Source of the DNA: RFSX01 sp964495785
GTDB lineage: Bacteria; Bacteroidota; Bacteroidia; Chitinophagales; Saprospiraceae
Reading direction: 5' to 3'
Assembly (NCBI GenBank): GCA_964495785.1
Contig: CAZBXL010000011.1
Span: 1-64,000 of the forward strand
DNA length: 64,000 nt
Numbering within the stretch: position 1 is the first letter of the stretch; each line of letters opens with the position of its first letter. The position numbers and the translations under genes were made by a program. This document shows positions 1 to 10,500 of the stretch, one piece after another. The notes under the pieces were generated by a model. It did no database searches and was not told the origin of the DNA. It worked only from the letters and a program-made list of their open reading frames with translations.

Positions 1-94
1 ATATTGCTTATAACTGTTGACTATACTCATCAGTTAGATAGAGTGTATCTTAATACTTATGGGGGTGCAATAATTCTTTGACATTGAAAAGAAT

Positions 95-127
95 AAAAAA
101 AGGTCTTCTCATATGACGAGAAGACCT
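95..127 (-). terminator. Rho-independent terminator of the RNA helicase gene
   Basis: A perfect 10-bp inverted repeat (AGGTCTTCTC at 101-110, GAGAAGACCT at 118-127) with a 7-nt loop is followed, reading the minus strand, by a run of T (the A run at 95-101). It lies about 35 bases beyond the stop codon of the minus-strand helicase gene. Positions 1-94 show nothing else. Confidence 0.85.
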
Positions 128-160
128 TTGGAGTCATTCTTAGTATTCTTATTGAAGTGC

Positions 161-1417
161 TTATCTTCTATATCCATTCTGACGACCACCGCCATTTTTC
201 TTTCTATTAGCAAAGAACTCTTGTTTTCTTCTTTGCTTCTCTTTGTTCCATTCTTTTTTTTCAGCAGCTGTCATAGGCTTATCTGTCTGAGGAAATGGAT
301 TTTCATCTATGATCTTCAATTTTTGTTTGATCAGTTTTTCGACATCTCTGACATATGCATTTTCTTCGGGTTCGCATATGGATATAGCGATGCCTTCTTC
401 TCCTGCACGGCCTGATCGTCCTATACGGTGTACATACGTTTCGGGTTCATTGGGTACATCGTAGTTAATCACATATTTTAACTTGTCTATGTCTATACCT
501 CTGGCGGCGATATCTGTCGCCACAAGAACTCTCACTCTTCCTGACTTAAATTCCTGAAGTGCTTTCTGTCGTTGATTCTGCGCTTTATCACCATGGATGG
601 CTGCAGATCTAACATTAATTTTTTTGAGGTTTCTCGTTATTCTATCAGCACCATGTTTAGTCCTGGAGAACAGGAGTACTTGATCCATATCTTCATTTTG
701 GAGGATATGATTGAGTAGGTCCTTCTTCGATGTTCTGTTCGTATAGTAGATATATTGTTGTACAGTCTCAGCGGCTGAAGATACTGGAGCGACTTCTATT
801 CTCTTAGGCTTATGTAGTATCTTGTCTGATAGTGTGATAATGTTTTGTGGCATCGTCGCAGAGAAGAAAAGTGACTGTCTCTTAGTAGGAAGTATCTTAA
901 GTAATTTTTTAATATCATTAATAAATCCCATATCTAACATTCTATCAGCCTCATCTAAGACGAATAATTTAATGTCGCTTAAATCAAGTAGTCCTTGACT
1001 CTCTAAGTCCAATAACCTCCCTGGTGTTGCAACGAGAATATGTAATCCTTTTCTTATTTTTTCTACTTGCTTACCTTGCTTAACTCCACCGAAAATAACA
1101 GCGTGTTTTATATTCGTATACTTACTGTAGTCTCTGATGTTTTCATCTATTTGGATGGCGAGCTCTCGTGTTGGTGTTACTATTAATGCTCTTAGGGTCG
1201 GCCTGCTATTGTCTTTCTCTATTTTATGTATGAGTTGTATGATAGGGATGGCAAATGCTGCTGTCTTACCTGTACCTGTCTGCGCTGATCCTAATATATC
1301 TTGTCTATCAAGAACAAGCGGAATAGCTTGAGCTTGTATAGGTGTGGGTTCTGTATAGTTCTTATCTTTTAACGCCCTCAATATAGGGTCAATAAGATCC
1401 AGTTCTCTAAATGTCAT
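161..1417 (-). CDS. DEAD-box ATP-dependent RNA helicase, RhlE-like
   Basis: This is a cytoplasmic RNA helicase that unwinds short RNA duplexes using ATP, likely in ribosome assembly or RNA turnover. The full set of family motifs is visible in order: a Q motif near the start (EPTPIQAQAIP), motif I AQTGTGKT, PTRELA, TPGR, the DEAD box, SAT, then in the second RecA domain ATDIAARGIDI and HRIGRSGRAG. The last 40 residues are a short basic Lys/Arg/Asn/Gly tail, as in RhlE-type proteins. At 418 residues it is of normal length and intact. It stands alone, with its own terminator downstream and a candidate promoter about 100 bases upstream. Bacteroidota carry several paralogues, so the exact subfamily is inferred. 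Confidence 0.95.
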   Translation of the reverse strand: MTFRELDLIDPILRALKDKNYTEPTPIQAQAIPLVLDRQDILGSAQTGTGKTAAFAIPIIQLIHKIEKDNSRPTLRALIVTPTRELAIQIDENIRDYSKYTNIKHAVIFGGVKQGKQVEKIRKGLHILVATPGRLLDLESQGLLDLSDIKLFVLDEADRMLDMGFINDIKKLLKILPTKRQSLFFSATMPQNIITLSDKILHKPKRIEVAPVSSAAETVQQYIYYTNRTSKKDLLNHILQNEDMDQVLLFSRTKHGADRITRNLKKINVRSAAIHGDKAQNQRQKALQEFKSGRVRVLVATDIAARGIDIDKLKYVINYDVPNEPETYVHRIGRSGRAGEEGIAISICEPEENAYVRDVEKLIKQKLKIIDENPFPQTDKPMTAAEKKEWNKEKQRRKQEFFANRKKNGGGRQNGYRR

Positions 1418-1517
1418 TATAATTCTGTTATGTGTTGTTGTATTAAATTAAATGTGTTGCACTTCTATTATATCCGGGACGGATTCTGTAGGTGGGCAAA
1501 TTGTATTATTATAATTA

Positions 1518-1525
1518 CAAAGATA
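1518..1525 (-). promoter_or_regulatory. Candidate Bacteroidota -7 promoter element for the helicase
   Basis: The minus strand reads TATCTTTGT here, a full match to the Bacteroidota -7 consensus TAnnTTTG. Transcription would start near 1513, leaving a leader of roughly 95 bases before the helicase ATG. No convincing -33 TTTG was found at the usual distance, so this is a candidate only. The rest of 1418-1689 shows nothing recognisable. Confidence 0.4.
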
Positions 1526-1689
1526 GGCTAATTAAATGAATGATGCTAACTTACTGAAAATGAAGTAAATAGGATATTGCAGTCAATTCAAAAGTAGACT
1601 AATGTGTAATCAGATTGAATATTTGTCCACTTAAGGAAGGTTTTTAATTAATAAATACTCCTTATTTTTAATCAAATTGATATTCTAAA

Positions 1690-2010
1690 ATGAAGTTAAT
1701 TAAGCATACTCTTATTGTCTTTTTATTACTAACGCTATCTGGTATGATGTCATGCAACGACGATGATATCGATGATTGCAGTGGTCCTATGGTTTTACGA
1801 GATTCTTCAGGATTGGATGGATGTGGGTTTTTATTACAACTTAACTTAGGTGATGAGTTTAGAACTTTAGAACCTATTAATCTTTCAGATTTTGATATAC
1901 AACCGGTTGATGGTCTTGAGGTCTGTGGAGAGTTTATTGTCAGGCCAGATTTAGCAAGCATATGTCAGGTAGGGGAGATTGTTGAATTGACCAGTCTGAC
2001 TTTGAGATAG
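1690..2010 (+). CDS. Small putative lipoprotein of unknown function
   Basis: A 106-residue protein with a hydrophobic N-terminal signal (residues about 5-19) ending in a lipobox-like LSGMMSC, so Cys22 is the likely lipidated residue. A run of acidic residues (NDDDIDD) follows directly, as in many Bacteroidota surface lipoproteins. The mature part has four further cysteines, which could form two disulfides in the periplasm. No domain family is recognised and no function is proposed. It is followed after 35 bases by a small membrane protein gene in the same direction, but nothing ties the two together. The signal and lipobox make it likely a real gene. Confidence 0.65.
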   Translation: MKLIKHTLIVFLLLTLSGMMSCNDDDIDDCSGPMVLRDSSGLDGCGFLLQLNLGDEFRTLEPINLSDFDIQPVDGLEVCGEFIVRPDLASICQVGEIVELTSLTLR

Positions 2011-2045
2011 ATCTGTTCGATTTCATAACAACTATTTTGTGGACT

Positions 2046-2231
2046 ATGAAAATACTACACTATATAAGCTTGTCAATCTTTATAATGGGAATAATATTAC
2101 TTATTGTAAAAAGTATAAATGATAATTTACTTTCAGGAATTAATCCATTCTTGATTGACATCATGTGGCCTATCGGATTAATGATCTATAGTATAACTTC
2201 CTATTATATTAGAAAAGAGAAATTTAGATAA
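2046..2231 (+). CDS. Small two-helix membrane protein, hypothetical
   Basis: A 61-residue protein that is almost entirely two hydrophobic segments (about residues 5-22 and 34-52), ending in a basic tail (YYIRKEKFR) that would sit in the cytoplasm. The ATG at 2046 is preferred to the in-frame TTG at 2037. It starts 35 bases after the lipoprotein gene and may be cotranscribed with it. The family is not recognised. Short membrane ORFs of this kind are easily missed or over-called; the coherent two-helix pattern and position favour a real gene. Confidence 0.5.
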   Translation: MKILHYISLSIFIMGIILLIVKSINDNLLSGINPFLIDIMWPIGLMIYSITSYYIRKEKFR

Positions 2232-2483
2232 TGCGTATCTGATTTACGATAAATTTAGAGAATATCTGTTGTATCAATTCCTGTATCACCATAGTCAATG
2301 TCCTAATAAAAGTATTATATAAATTCAGAACCTTAAATATGTTTTGTAACAATGGAGGGTCGGTGACAAGGTATACTTTTAGTACTTTCTATTCTACTAT
2401 ATAATGATGTTGCATCCTTTAGCAACTGAAACTGAACATTAGTAAAAATTGTAAGTTCTACTATCTAAGAAGCTAAGGCGAAT

Positions 2484-3146
2484 ATGAAAAAAATATTGTT
2501 AAGTTGTTTTCTGATATTATTTTCTATGAAGGGGTATTCTCAGGAAAGTGATTTAGGAAATTGGCTGATCTATATAGGAAATAAGAAAATTGATTCTAAA
2601 TGGAATTGGCATCATGAAGTCCAATACAGAAATTATAACGCCATAGGTGATTTAGAACAGTTACTTCTAAGAACAGGAATCGGTTATAATCTCACCGAAA
2701 ATAACAATAATCTACTTCTGGGTTATGGGTTCATCCATAGTCAAAATTATATAGCTAATGCTGATGAGAAAGTAAATGTTGATGAACATAGAATTTTTCA
2801 GCAGTTTATAACTCGACAATCTTTCTCAAGGGTCCAACTACAACATCGTTATCGATTTGAACAGAGGTTTATTGAGGATACAGACTTTAGAGTCAGATTC
2901 CGATATTTTTTATCTCTCAATGTAGCTATCAATAATTCAGACATTGTTGATAAGACTTGGTATGGCTCCATTTACAATGAAATATTTATTAATGGTAATC
3001 AAAATATTTTCGACCGAAATAGACTTTATTTTGGTATAGGATATAAACTTAGTCAATCTGCTAAATTTGAAATCGGATATATGAACCAATTCCTCAATAG
3101 TGCTAATAGAGATCAAGTGAACCTAATTACATTTGTTAACTTCTAA
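2484..3146 (+). CDS. DUF2490 family outer-membrane protein
   Basis: A 220-residue protein with a cleavable signal peptide ending near GYSQ, followed by alternating aromatic strands such as WNWHHEVQYRNY, YRFEQRF, RVRFRYFLSLN and the terminal VNLITFVNF, a typical outer-membrane beta-barrel end. The WxxY-rich N-terminus and barrel pattern match the DUF2490 family, whose function is unknown. The stop is 13 bases upstream of the carbonic anhydrase ATG in the same direction, so the two are probably cotranscribed. The 252 bases before it (2232-2483) show no gene. The family call is by pattern recognition and is fairly secure; the role is open. Confidence 0.8.
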   Translation: MKKILLSCFLILFSMKGYSQESDLGNWLIYIGNKKIDSKWNWHHEVQYRNYNAIGDLEQLLLRTGIGYNLTENNNNLLLGYGFIHSQNYIANADEKVNVDEHRIFQQFITRQSFSRVQLQHRYRFEQRFIEDTDFRVRFRYFLSLNVAINNSDIVDKTWYGSIYNEIFINGNQNIFDRNRLYFGIGYKLSQSAKFEIGYMNQFLNSANRDQVNLITFVNF

Positions 3147-3159
3147 ATAAAAACAGGCT

Positions 3160-3912
3160 ATGAAAAATTTGAAATTTAGTGTTACCATTTTTACGCTTTT
3201 CATTTTTGCTTCTTGCAGCGAAGGAAACCAACAGTCAAATCAAAATGCTGCACAGTCTGAGCCACGTCAAGAGGCCGTCAAAGGTGTGGTCGAAAATGTA
3301 TTAACTAAAGAAGAACAAGATGCTCTTTCTCCAGATATGGTGATTCAATCATTGAAGGAAGGAAACAAAAGATTTATGCGTAATGATCTTACTGCACGAG
3401 ATCATTCAGCACAAGTAAGAAAGAGCGTGAAAGCACAATACCCAAAGGCAATTGTTCTTTCTTGTGTAGACAGCCGTGTTCCTGTAGAAGATGTATTTGA
3501 TAGAGGGATCGGAGATGTTTTTGTGGCAAGGGTTGCAGGAAATTTTGTCAACGAAGATATATTAGGTAGTATGGAGTTTGCCTGCAAAGTATCAGGTTCT
3601 AAGTTAGTTCTGGTCATGGGACATGAACATTGTGGAGCAGTCAAAGCTGCAGTCGATGATGTAAAATTGGGTAATATAACACCAATGCTTTCTAAAATAA
3701 GACCTGCGGTTGTTTCAATTGAATACGACGGAGATAGATCCTCTAAGAATCCGGAGTTCGTCGTCAAGGCAAGCATAAGTAATGTCAGAAATACAATTAA
3801 AAAAATCAGAAGCGATAGTCCAATCCTCAAAGAAATGGAGGATAATGGCGAAATTAAAATCGTAGGCGCTATCTATGACATGGATGACGGTAGCGTTGAT
3901 TTCTTGGATTAA
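3160..3912 (+). CDS. Beta-carbonic anhydrase, predicted periplasmic lipoprotein
   Basis: It interconverts CO2 and bicarbonate. Zinc ligands and the catalytic dyad of beta-class enzymes are present: Cys102, Asp104 and Arg106 in SCVDSRVP, and His155/Cys158 in GHEHCGA. The N-terminus has a signal peptide with lipobox FASC (Cys19) followed by a Ser/Asn/Gln-rich linker to about residue 40, so the enzyme should be anchored on the periplasmic side or cell surface rather than act in the cytoplasm. It follows the DUF2490 gene by 13 bases, and a strong terminator follows, giving a likely two-gene unit. It is complete. The export prediction rests on the signal and lipobox only. Confidence 0.93.
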   Translation: MKNLKFSVTIFTLFIFASCSEGNQQSNQNAAQSEPRQEAVKGVVENVLTKEEQDALSPDMVIQSLKEGNKRFMRNDLTARDHSAQVRKSVKAQYPKAIVLSCVDSRVPVEDVFDRGIGDVFVARVAGNFVNEDILGSMEFACKVSGSKLVLVMGHEHCGAVKAAVDDVKLGNITPMLSKIRPAVVSIEYDGDRSSKNPEFVVKASISNVRNTIKKIRSDSPILKEMEDNGEIKIVGAIYDMDDGSVDFLD

Positions 3913-3942
3913 GAAGGTGTATTTAAATATATAATATTGTCT

Positions 3943-3980
3943 AACGGCAATAATCTCAATGGTAGGTTATTGCCGTTTTT
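3943..3980 (+). terminator. Rho-independent terminator after the carbonic anhydrase gene
   Basis: The perfect inverted repeat AACGGCAATAA (3943-3953) and TTATTGCCGTT (3967-3977) has a 13-nt loop and runs into TTTTT. It lies 30 bases after the stop codon on the plus strand and closes the DUF2490/carbonic anhydrase unit. Confidence 0.85.
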
Positions 3981-4116
3981 AATTATATAATAGTAAGAAG
4001 AAAATGGACTTATAATAGTTTGAGAGCTATAATTTTGTATTAGCTTTTAACAACTCATACTCATAACGTTACCTGTGGTTACCAAAAAGAGTTTATATTG
4101 AGTAAAAAAAGTCTAA

Positions 4117-6246
4117 ATGACATTGAACAGCTTCAAGAACATATCCCATTTTTTAATAGTTCTATTTGCTGTTCTATCATTTGTGTGTCCGGTTCCAGTA
4201 TATGCTAAGAATATAGATAGTCTACAATATAAGTTGGAGAATGCAGTTGAAGATTCTGTCAGATGTGCAACGGCATCACTTATTTTTCAGCATTATAAAA
4301 ATCAAAATAACTTAGATTCTATTCGTCAATATGCGGAGAAGACTTTGCAGTGTTGTCCTTTAGAAACTAAAGAAGGGATGGATAATACTGTACTCATGAT
4401 TTTTGATCTATTTAAGGCCGATCAGGCACAATTTGTAGATTCTCTTATACAATCCAATGTACCATACCTGACTGATGACGTAGATAAATTATTATACTAT
4501 ACCAAGGTGTCAGAAAGAGCTTATCTTACTGGCCATGATACACAGTTTAATTACTATCTCGATAAAGCTAAAAGTCAATTAAATACCTCACAAGAAAATT
4601 TGTCAAAGGCCTATTATTATAATTTATTCGGTTATTATAATATGAATAAAGGCAACGAGATGACGGCCTTAAAAAGCTATGAAGTTAGTCTATCATTTAC
4701 TGATACATTAAATGAAAAATACTTCAGATATAGTACTGACCTTGGTGTTGCGTACAATAAAATAGGGGAGCATGAGAAAGCCATAGATCTATTTACTCGT
4801 AATATAGAAGTCGCTACAAGAAGAAACTACGATGGGATAAGAATCTTTAGTTATTATGGCTTAATAAGTAGTTATGGCTTGATGAAAAACTACGAGAAAT
4901 GCATTACGTTATGTCATGAGGCACTATCTCTTGAGAAGAAAAAGAGCTTATCAGAATCAGGTTATCTTTACTATTCGTTAGGCAGCTCACATCTGTTAAG
5001 TTCGGAAAAGGATTCAGCCATTTATTACTTTAATAAAGGTCTTGAATTTTCTAAAGAAAGAGCAGATACCAAAGGGATACAGGATAACTATATAGGCATC
5101 GCAGATTATTATTCAGCAGTAAAAGACTATGATAAAGCTGAACAGTATTACCTGGAAGCTATGGATGTAAGCACCTATATTCCGAATGTAGAAATAAATC
5201 AAAGTTTAGCTGACATTTACTTTAAAAAAAATGATTTTGAAAATGCGTCTCTATATCTGAATAGGTACATCGAATCTATTAATAAAAGCAAAGTAGATAA
5301 GCAGTCAGATTTGCAATTGGCAGCACAGTTAATCGAAGATGCTGACAAATATAAGAAGACAACATCAAGAGAAATCAATCAACGTAAAAAAGAACAGGAG
5401 AGGCTTTATAAAATCTTAATTGCAGCAGCTGCTCTTATGTTTTTTATTATGATCCTATTGTATTTTATTCAAAAGAATAGAAAAAAACTTGCGGGTTTAA
5501 ATCAGGTCATTTCTGATCAAAATAAAGTTTTAAAAACAGCAATTAATAAGCAGAACGAATCAATAGAATATTTAGAAAATTTTGCTGCCGTCGCTGCTCA
5601 TGATCTCAAAGCGCCTATAAGAACGGCCAGTTCATTTGCCACCTTACTATCAAGAAAAAGTAAAGATAAGTTTACAGAAAAAGAGCTTGATTGGTTAAAT
5701 TTTGTAAGTACTGGAATTAGCCAATTGTCTACGATGATTGATGACTTACTTAGTCTTTCTAAATTGGGTACTAATCTTCCAGATGAGGCTCCTGTTGATA
5801 TCAACAGAATAATCAAGGTTGTAGAATCTCATTTAAGTAAGAAAATAGAAGAATCCTCAACTCAGATAATTGTTACAGAAACTCTACCCACTGTTCTGGG
5901 ACATGAATCTCTACTGGTCCAATTGTTTCAGAATCTTATCAAAAACAGTATAGCTCATAATAAAACAAATAATACTCCATCCATAGAAATAGAATATGAA
6001 GTAAAAAATCCAGATTCATATTTAATTAGAGTTTCTGATAACAGTGGTGGCATTCCAGATCATATTCTTCCAACATTATTTGACTTGTTTTCATCGTCAG
6101 ACAAAAATTCTGGTAATGGTATTGGATTAGCGATTTGTAAAAAAATTATAACTCATTATGGTGGCGAAATATGGGTGACGACTAATGAGAATATCGGATC
6201 AACATTCCATTTTACCTTGCCTAAGTATAGAGAGCATTTGGCATAA
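4117..6246 (+). CDS. TPR-containing membrane sensor histidine kinase
   Basis: A 709-residue protein. A signal peptide (residues 1-30) is followed by a tetratricopeptide-rich sensor region (about 100-400), a single membrane helix (about 433-452), a coiled stretch, then the kinase core. The phosphoacceptor is His495 in AAHDLKAPIR. The ATP-binding domain shows the N box (QNLIKNSIAHN), DNSGGIPD and GNGIGLAICKK. The sensor would be periplasmic and the kinase cytoplasmic. No response regulator is encoded next to it, so its partner must lie elsewhere; it is an orphan kinase here. A TAnnTTTG match (TAATTTTG, 4030-4037) upstream may be its -7 element. The signal sensed is unknown. Confidence 0.92.
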   Translation: MTLNSFKNISHFLIVLFAVLSFVCPVPVYAKNIDSLQYKLENAVEDSVRCATASLIFQHYKNQNNLDSIRQYAEKTLQCCPLETKEGMDNTVLMIFDLFKADQAQFVDSLIQSNVPYLTDDVDKLLYYTKVSERAYLTGHDTQFNYYLDKAKSQLNTSQENLSKAYYYNLFGYYNMNKGNEMTALKSYEVSLSFTDTLNEKYFRYSTDLGVAYNKIGEHEKAIDLFTRNIEVATRRNYDGIRIFSYYGLISSYGLMKNYEKCITLCHEALSLEKKKSLSESGYLYYSLGSSHLLSSEKDSAIYYFNKGLEFSKERADTKGIQDNYIGIADYYSAVKDYDKAEQYYLEAMDVSTYIPNVEINQSLADIYFKKNDFENASLYLNRYIESINKSKVDKQSDLQLAAQLIEDADKYKKTTSREINQRKKEQERLYKILIAAAALMFFIMILLYFIQKNRKKLAGLNQVISDQNKVLKTAINKQNESIEYLENFAAVAAHDLKAPIRTASSFATLLSRKSKDKFTEKELDWLNFVSTGISQLSTMIDDLLSLSKLGTNLPDEAPVDINRIIKVVESHLSKKIEESSTQIIVTETLPTVLGHESLLVQLFQNLIKNSIAHNKTNNTPSIEIEYEVKNPDSYLIRVSDNSGGIPDHILPTLFDLFSSSDKNSGNGIGLAICKKIITHYGGEIWVTTNENIGSTFHFTLPKYREHLA

Positions 6247-6296
6247 GTTAGAATCTATGCAGAGATATATGATTGCCCTTTCTATAGGTGTTCTGA

Positions 6297-6878
6297 TCAC
6301 TTCAGAATCCCTTTCAATAATACCATCTTCAACTGATGTTCTAATTCTATCTTACTGATTGTAGGATGCTTGTGGTGCCATGAGTACAGCCAATGCAGAC
6401 TCGATAAGATAGAGTAGAGAGCTAATTCTGTATTGACCTTGCTATCTATCAATCCTTGTTCCTGACATGTATTCAGAATACTCAGAAAATGTTTCTCATA
6501 GAGACTTCTCTGTTTCTTGTATTTAGTTAATTCTGGTTCAGATAAGTGTACCCATTCTCCTGTGATCAATGCTATGCTATCTGAGTTCTGTAGTGTAAGT
6601 TGGACGTGTAGATTCACTAAGGCCTCTAATTTAGATTGAGAGTCAAGAGATGAATTCATGATATCCTTCATACCGTTAGTGAACTCTTTGGCGATACCCA
6701 TGAGAAGTTCCTGGAGGAGTTCTTGTTTAGAGCTAATGTGATTATATAGACTCGCTGCTTTCATATCCATAGCTAATGCAATGTCCTGCATACTCGTAGC
6801 AGCATAGCCTTTTTTTCTAAAAAGGTATGAGGCTTTTTCTTTGACTATTTCTTTCTTTGATTTTTGAATGGACTCCAT
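6297..6878 (-). CDS. TetR/AcrR family transcriptional regulator (second)
   Basis: A 193-residue DNA-binding regulator. The N-terminal helix-turn-helix (FRKKGYAATSMQDIALAM, then KAASLYNHISSKQEL) is characteristic of TetR repressors; the rest is the all-helical ligand-binding and dimerisation part. An upstream in-frame ATG at 6926 would make the protein start inside pdxH. The ATG at 6878 is preferred because it avoids that overlap and begins just before the conserved helix. It is the last gene of the minus-strand run that starts with another TetR gene and the RND efflux genes, so it may be cotranscribed with them. Its ligand and target are unknown. Confidence 0.88.
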   Translation of the reverse strand: MESIQKSKKEIVKEKASYLFRKKGYAATSMQDIALAMDMKAASLYNHISSKQELLQELLMGIAKEFTNGMKDIMNSSLDSQSKLEALVNLHVQLTLQNSDSIALITGEWVHLSEPELTKYKKQRSLYEKHFLSILNTCQEQGLIDSKVNTELALYSILSSLHWLYSWHHKHPTISKIELEHQLKMVLLKGILK

Positions 6879-6898
6879 TGCGTTCTTTTGTGTACTAT

Positions 6899-7540
6899 CT
6901 ATGGTGCCAATCGTGTCAGATTCCAACTCGTGTCATCTGATAATGTATATTGATATCTATCGTGGTATCTATTTCTTCTTCCTTGCCAAAATTCTATCAA
7001 TGAAGGCTTGACAATAAAACCACCCCAAAAATGTGGTAAAGGAATTTTTTCTACACCTTCAAATTCCTTTTCTACCTGTGTCCTTTTTTCCTTAAGATAA
7101 GCTTCATTTATTTCTTGGCTCTGTGGTGAAGCCCATGCACTGATCTGGCTGGCTCGCGGTCGTGATTGAAAGTAGCTGCTGGATATCTCTTGAGTGACTT
7201 TTTCTGCAATGCCTTCTATTCTAATCTGACGTTCCATTTCTTTCCACCAAAATAGTAAAGCGACCTGAGGATTATTGATGACTTCTTGTCCTTTCTTGCT
7301 TGTATAATTGGTGTAGAAAATAAAACCATCTTTACTGAATCCTTTCAATAATACAGTCCTGGCAGAGGGATGTCCGCTCTCACTAACACTGGCCAATGTC
7401 ATAGCGTTAGGTTCTATGATGTCATTCTTCTCTACCTCCTGATACCACCTTTCAAACTGTACAATCGGATCTATAGCAAGATCTTCTAACGATAACTTAG
7501 CCTTGTTGTAGGTTTCTCTTACATCACTTAAGTTTTTCAT
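6899..7540 (-). CDS. pdxH: Pyridoxamine/pyridoxine 5'-phosphate oxidase
   Basis: This FMN enzyme oxidises pyridoxamine- or pyridoxine-5'-phosphate to pyridoxal 5'-phosphate, the last step of vitamin B6 cofactor synthesis and salvage. Family landmarks are all present: PSARTVLLKGFSKDGFIFYTNY, split across the FMN-binding strands, then ALLFWW, SRPRASQISAWAS, and near the C-terminus EFWQGRRNRYHDR and WNLTRLAP, which contact the phosphate. At 213 residues it is full length. The start lies 4 bases after the RND permease stop on the same strand, so it sits inside the efflux operon, an unusual place for a housekeeping cofactor gene. Confidence 0.97.
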   Translation of the reverse strand: MKNLSDVRETYNKAKLSLEDLAIDPIVQFERWYQEVEKNDIIEPNAMTLASVSESGHPSARTVLLKGFSKDGFIFYTNYTSKKGQEVINNPQVALLFWWKEMERQIRIEGIAEKVTQEISSSYFQSRPRASQISAWASPQSQEINEAYLKEKRTQVEKEFEGVEKIPLPHFWGGFIVKPSLIEFWQGRRNRYHDRYQYTLSDDTSWNLTRLAP

Positions 7541-7544
7541 ACGC

Positions 7545-10500
7545 TTATTTTTTAGACAATAAATTTCCTATCCTGTACTTTGCCCTATATGCAACCCAGT
7601 ACATAGCAGGTACAACAACGAGTGTCAGAAAAGTTGCAAATATAATCCCATAAATGATAGTCCAGCCCATAGGTCCCCACATCGCTGTATTATCGCCACC
7701 TATAAAAAACTTAGGATCCCAACTTTCGACGAATGAGAAGAAATTAAAATTAAATCCTATCGCCAATGGTATAAGGCCCAGTACCGTCGTAATTGCAGTA
7801 AGAAGTACAGGGCGTAGTCTTGTGGCACCTCCATTTATAATGCATTGCAAGACGTCGGCTTTGGGCATGTCGTTCATGTTCGCTAAGCCGAGTGATTCTC
7901 GTTTATTTTTGACCAGAAGATTAATGTAGTCTACTAATACGATAGCATTATTAACGACGATACCTGCCAAGGATATCAGACCTACTCCTGACATGAGTAT
8001 ACTGAATTCTTGTCCCGTCAATACATATCCAATCAATACACCGATCGTACTAAAAAGTACAGAGATAATAATAATGAAAGGTGATATGAATGAATTAAAC
8101 TGCGTGACCAATATTATAAATATGCAGAACAGCGCTATAAGAAATGCATTGTTAAGAAATGCCGTATCCTCAGTCTGCTGCTGTTGTTCTCCAGTAAAAG
8201 CATAAGTATACCCAGCAGGTAGATTGTAGTCTTCCATCATTCTCTGCAGTTCCTGATTGATCTCATTAGCGTTGTATCCTTCGAGTACATTGGAACTTAT
8301 CGTGATGACACGCTTAGCATCTATTCTTCTGATGGCATTATAAGTGGTTGTGTATTCTATAGATGCGACAGATGATATAGGGACTTGTACGATCCTTCCG
8401 TTAGAAGGATTTCTGAAAGTAATTTTTTGATTCATCAAGCTTCCTATATTATTTCTGAATGCATCACCCAATCTCACAACTATAGGATATTCGTCTTCAC
8501 CGACTTTGTACTTTGATACTTCTTTTCCAAAAACTGAAGTCCTTATAGCACTACCGATCTGCGCCGTACTGATGCCGTAGCGACGAGCAGATTCTCTGTT
8601 GATATTGATCTGTAACTCAGGCTTACCTAACTCTATGTCCAATTGTAATTCTTCTATACCCGATATACCAGAAGCTTCTATGTCTCGCATAAGTTGATCA
8701 CTAAGGACAAGAAGTGAATCTATTTCGTCACCCCTTATTTCTATATTTACAGGCTTACCAGTAGGGGGTCCATTTGCATTTTTATCTACCACTACAGTGA
8801 CTCCAGGTTTACCTTTGATCTCTTCTCTGATGGCCTCCATGATATCGTTAGTATTGATGCCACCACGATCTTTGTATTCTAAAAACTGCACTGTCATACG
8901 GGCTTTATTCGGTGTCAGTCCAGGCACTGGTGGTGCATTAGGGTCAGCTGTATTTTCTCCTATCTGTGTAAGTACGGCTTCTACGATATGGCTGTATGGT
9001 TCTATGACTTTTTGTACATCTTCTTCGAGATCTTTCATGATCTTATTTGTAGCCTCTATATCACTTCCTATAGGTAAGTCGACGAATATGTTGACGTAGA
9101 AAGGATCTGATTCTGGAAAGAAAGAAATCTTAGGCATAAAGTTGGTAAATAAAATCAATGCGGCTACAAGTAGTATGATAGTACTTAGGATTGTAAGTAT
9201 ACCATTCTTGCCTCTAAGACAAAATGATAAGAACTTATTGTAAGTCCGCTCAAGCCAAGGAAGAACTGTGTTTTGAAATCCAAATGACGCTGGACGAAGT
9301 AGAAGTTGATTAAGCAATGATAGTAATGCTGATATCAATAATAAATTACGAAGCCAGTCTACTCCTGCTACATGAAATAATGCAGCAAATATCAGCATGA
9401 TGATGACCCCGATCATTACGTTACGTAATTTTCTTTTTCTTCCTTCTGCGTTGTCTGCTTTTGTATCAACTTTCATAAATCGACTTGTCAAAACTGGATT
9501 AATCACAAGCGCTACGAATAGAGATGAGGTCAGCACGATGATAAGTGTTATCGGCATATATTGCATAAATAGACCCATCATCCCTGGCCAAAATATCAAA
9601 GGGAAAAATGCAGCCAGAGTTGTAGCTGTAGAAGCGATTATTGGCCAAGCAACTTCTCCGGCACCATACTTAGCCGCAGCGGTACCATCGTGTCCATTTT
9701 GCATATATCGATATATATTCTCTACCACAACAATTCCATTGTCCACGAGTAATCCTAAGGCAAGAATCAAAGAAAAAAGTACAACTACATTCATGATGAC
9801 ACCAAAAAGATGTAATATCAATATACCTGTCAGCATAGACAGTGGTATGGCTATACCCACAAAAAGAGCATTCCTCAATCCTAAGAAAAATAGAAGTACA
9901 AGAACAACGAGGATCACTCCAGAGATAATACTATTCTCTAAGTTGCTCACCTCACTTCGCGTATATACTGATAGATCATTGAACAGACTTATATTCAGAT
10001 TATCTGGTAGTAGAGCTGTCTCTGTCTCTAATAGTGTCTTTATATTGTCAGCTGTTGTCAGCAGATTCTCACCACTTCTCTTAATTACATTTAACGATAT
10101 GACAGGTAACTTACCTGACCTGGAATAAGATGTTCTTTCTTCAAATCCATATATGATATCTGAGATGTCTCGAAGATAGATTGGTCGCTGATTTTCAGAT
10201 TTGACAATAAGATTTCTGACTTCATCTATATTGCTGAATTGTCCTATGATTCTTATTGCTCTTCTGTTGTCGTTATTGATTATCTCGCCACCAGATAATG
10301 TGATGTTCTCTCTTGCAATGGCGCCTTCTATATCGTCAAAACTGACTTGCAGAGATTGCATTTTATATAAATCAACATTGATCTTAACCTCTCTGTCGAG
10401 AGCCCCTATCATCTCTGCACGAGATACCTCGGATATATCTTCAACTTTATCCTGTAGGTCTTCCGCATAAGATCGGAGTTCGTCCATAGGGTAGTCACCC

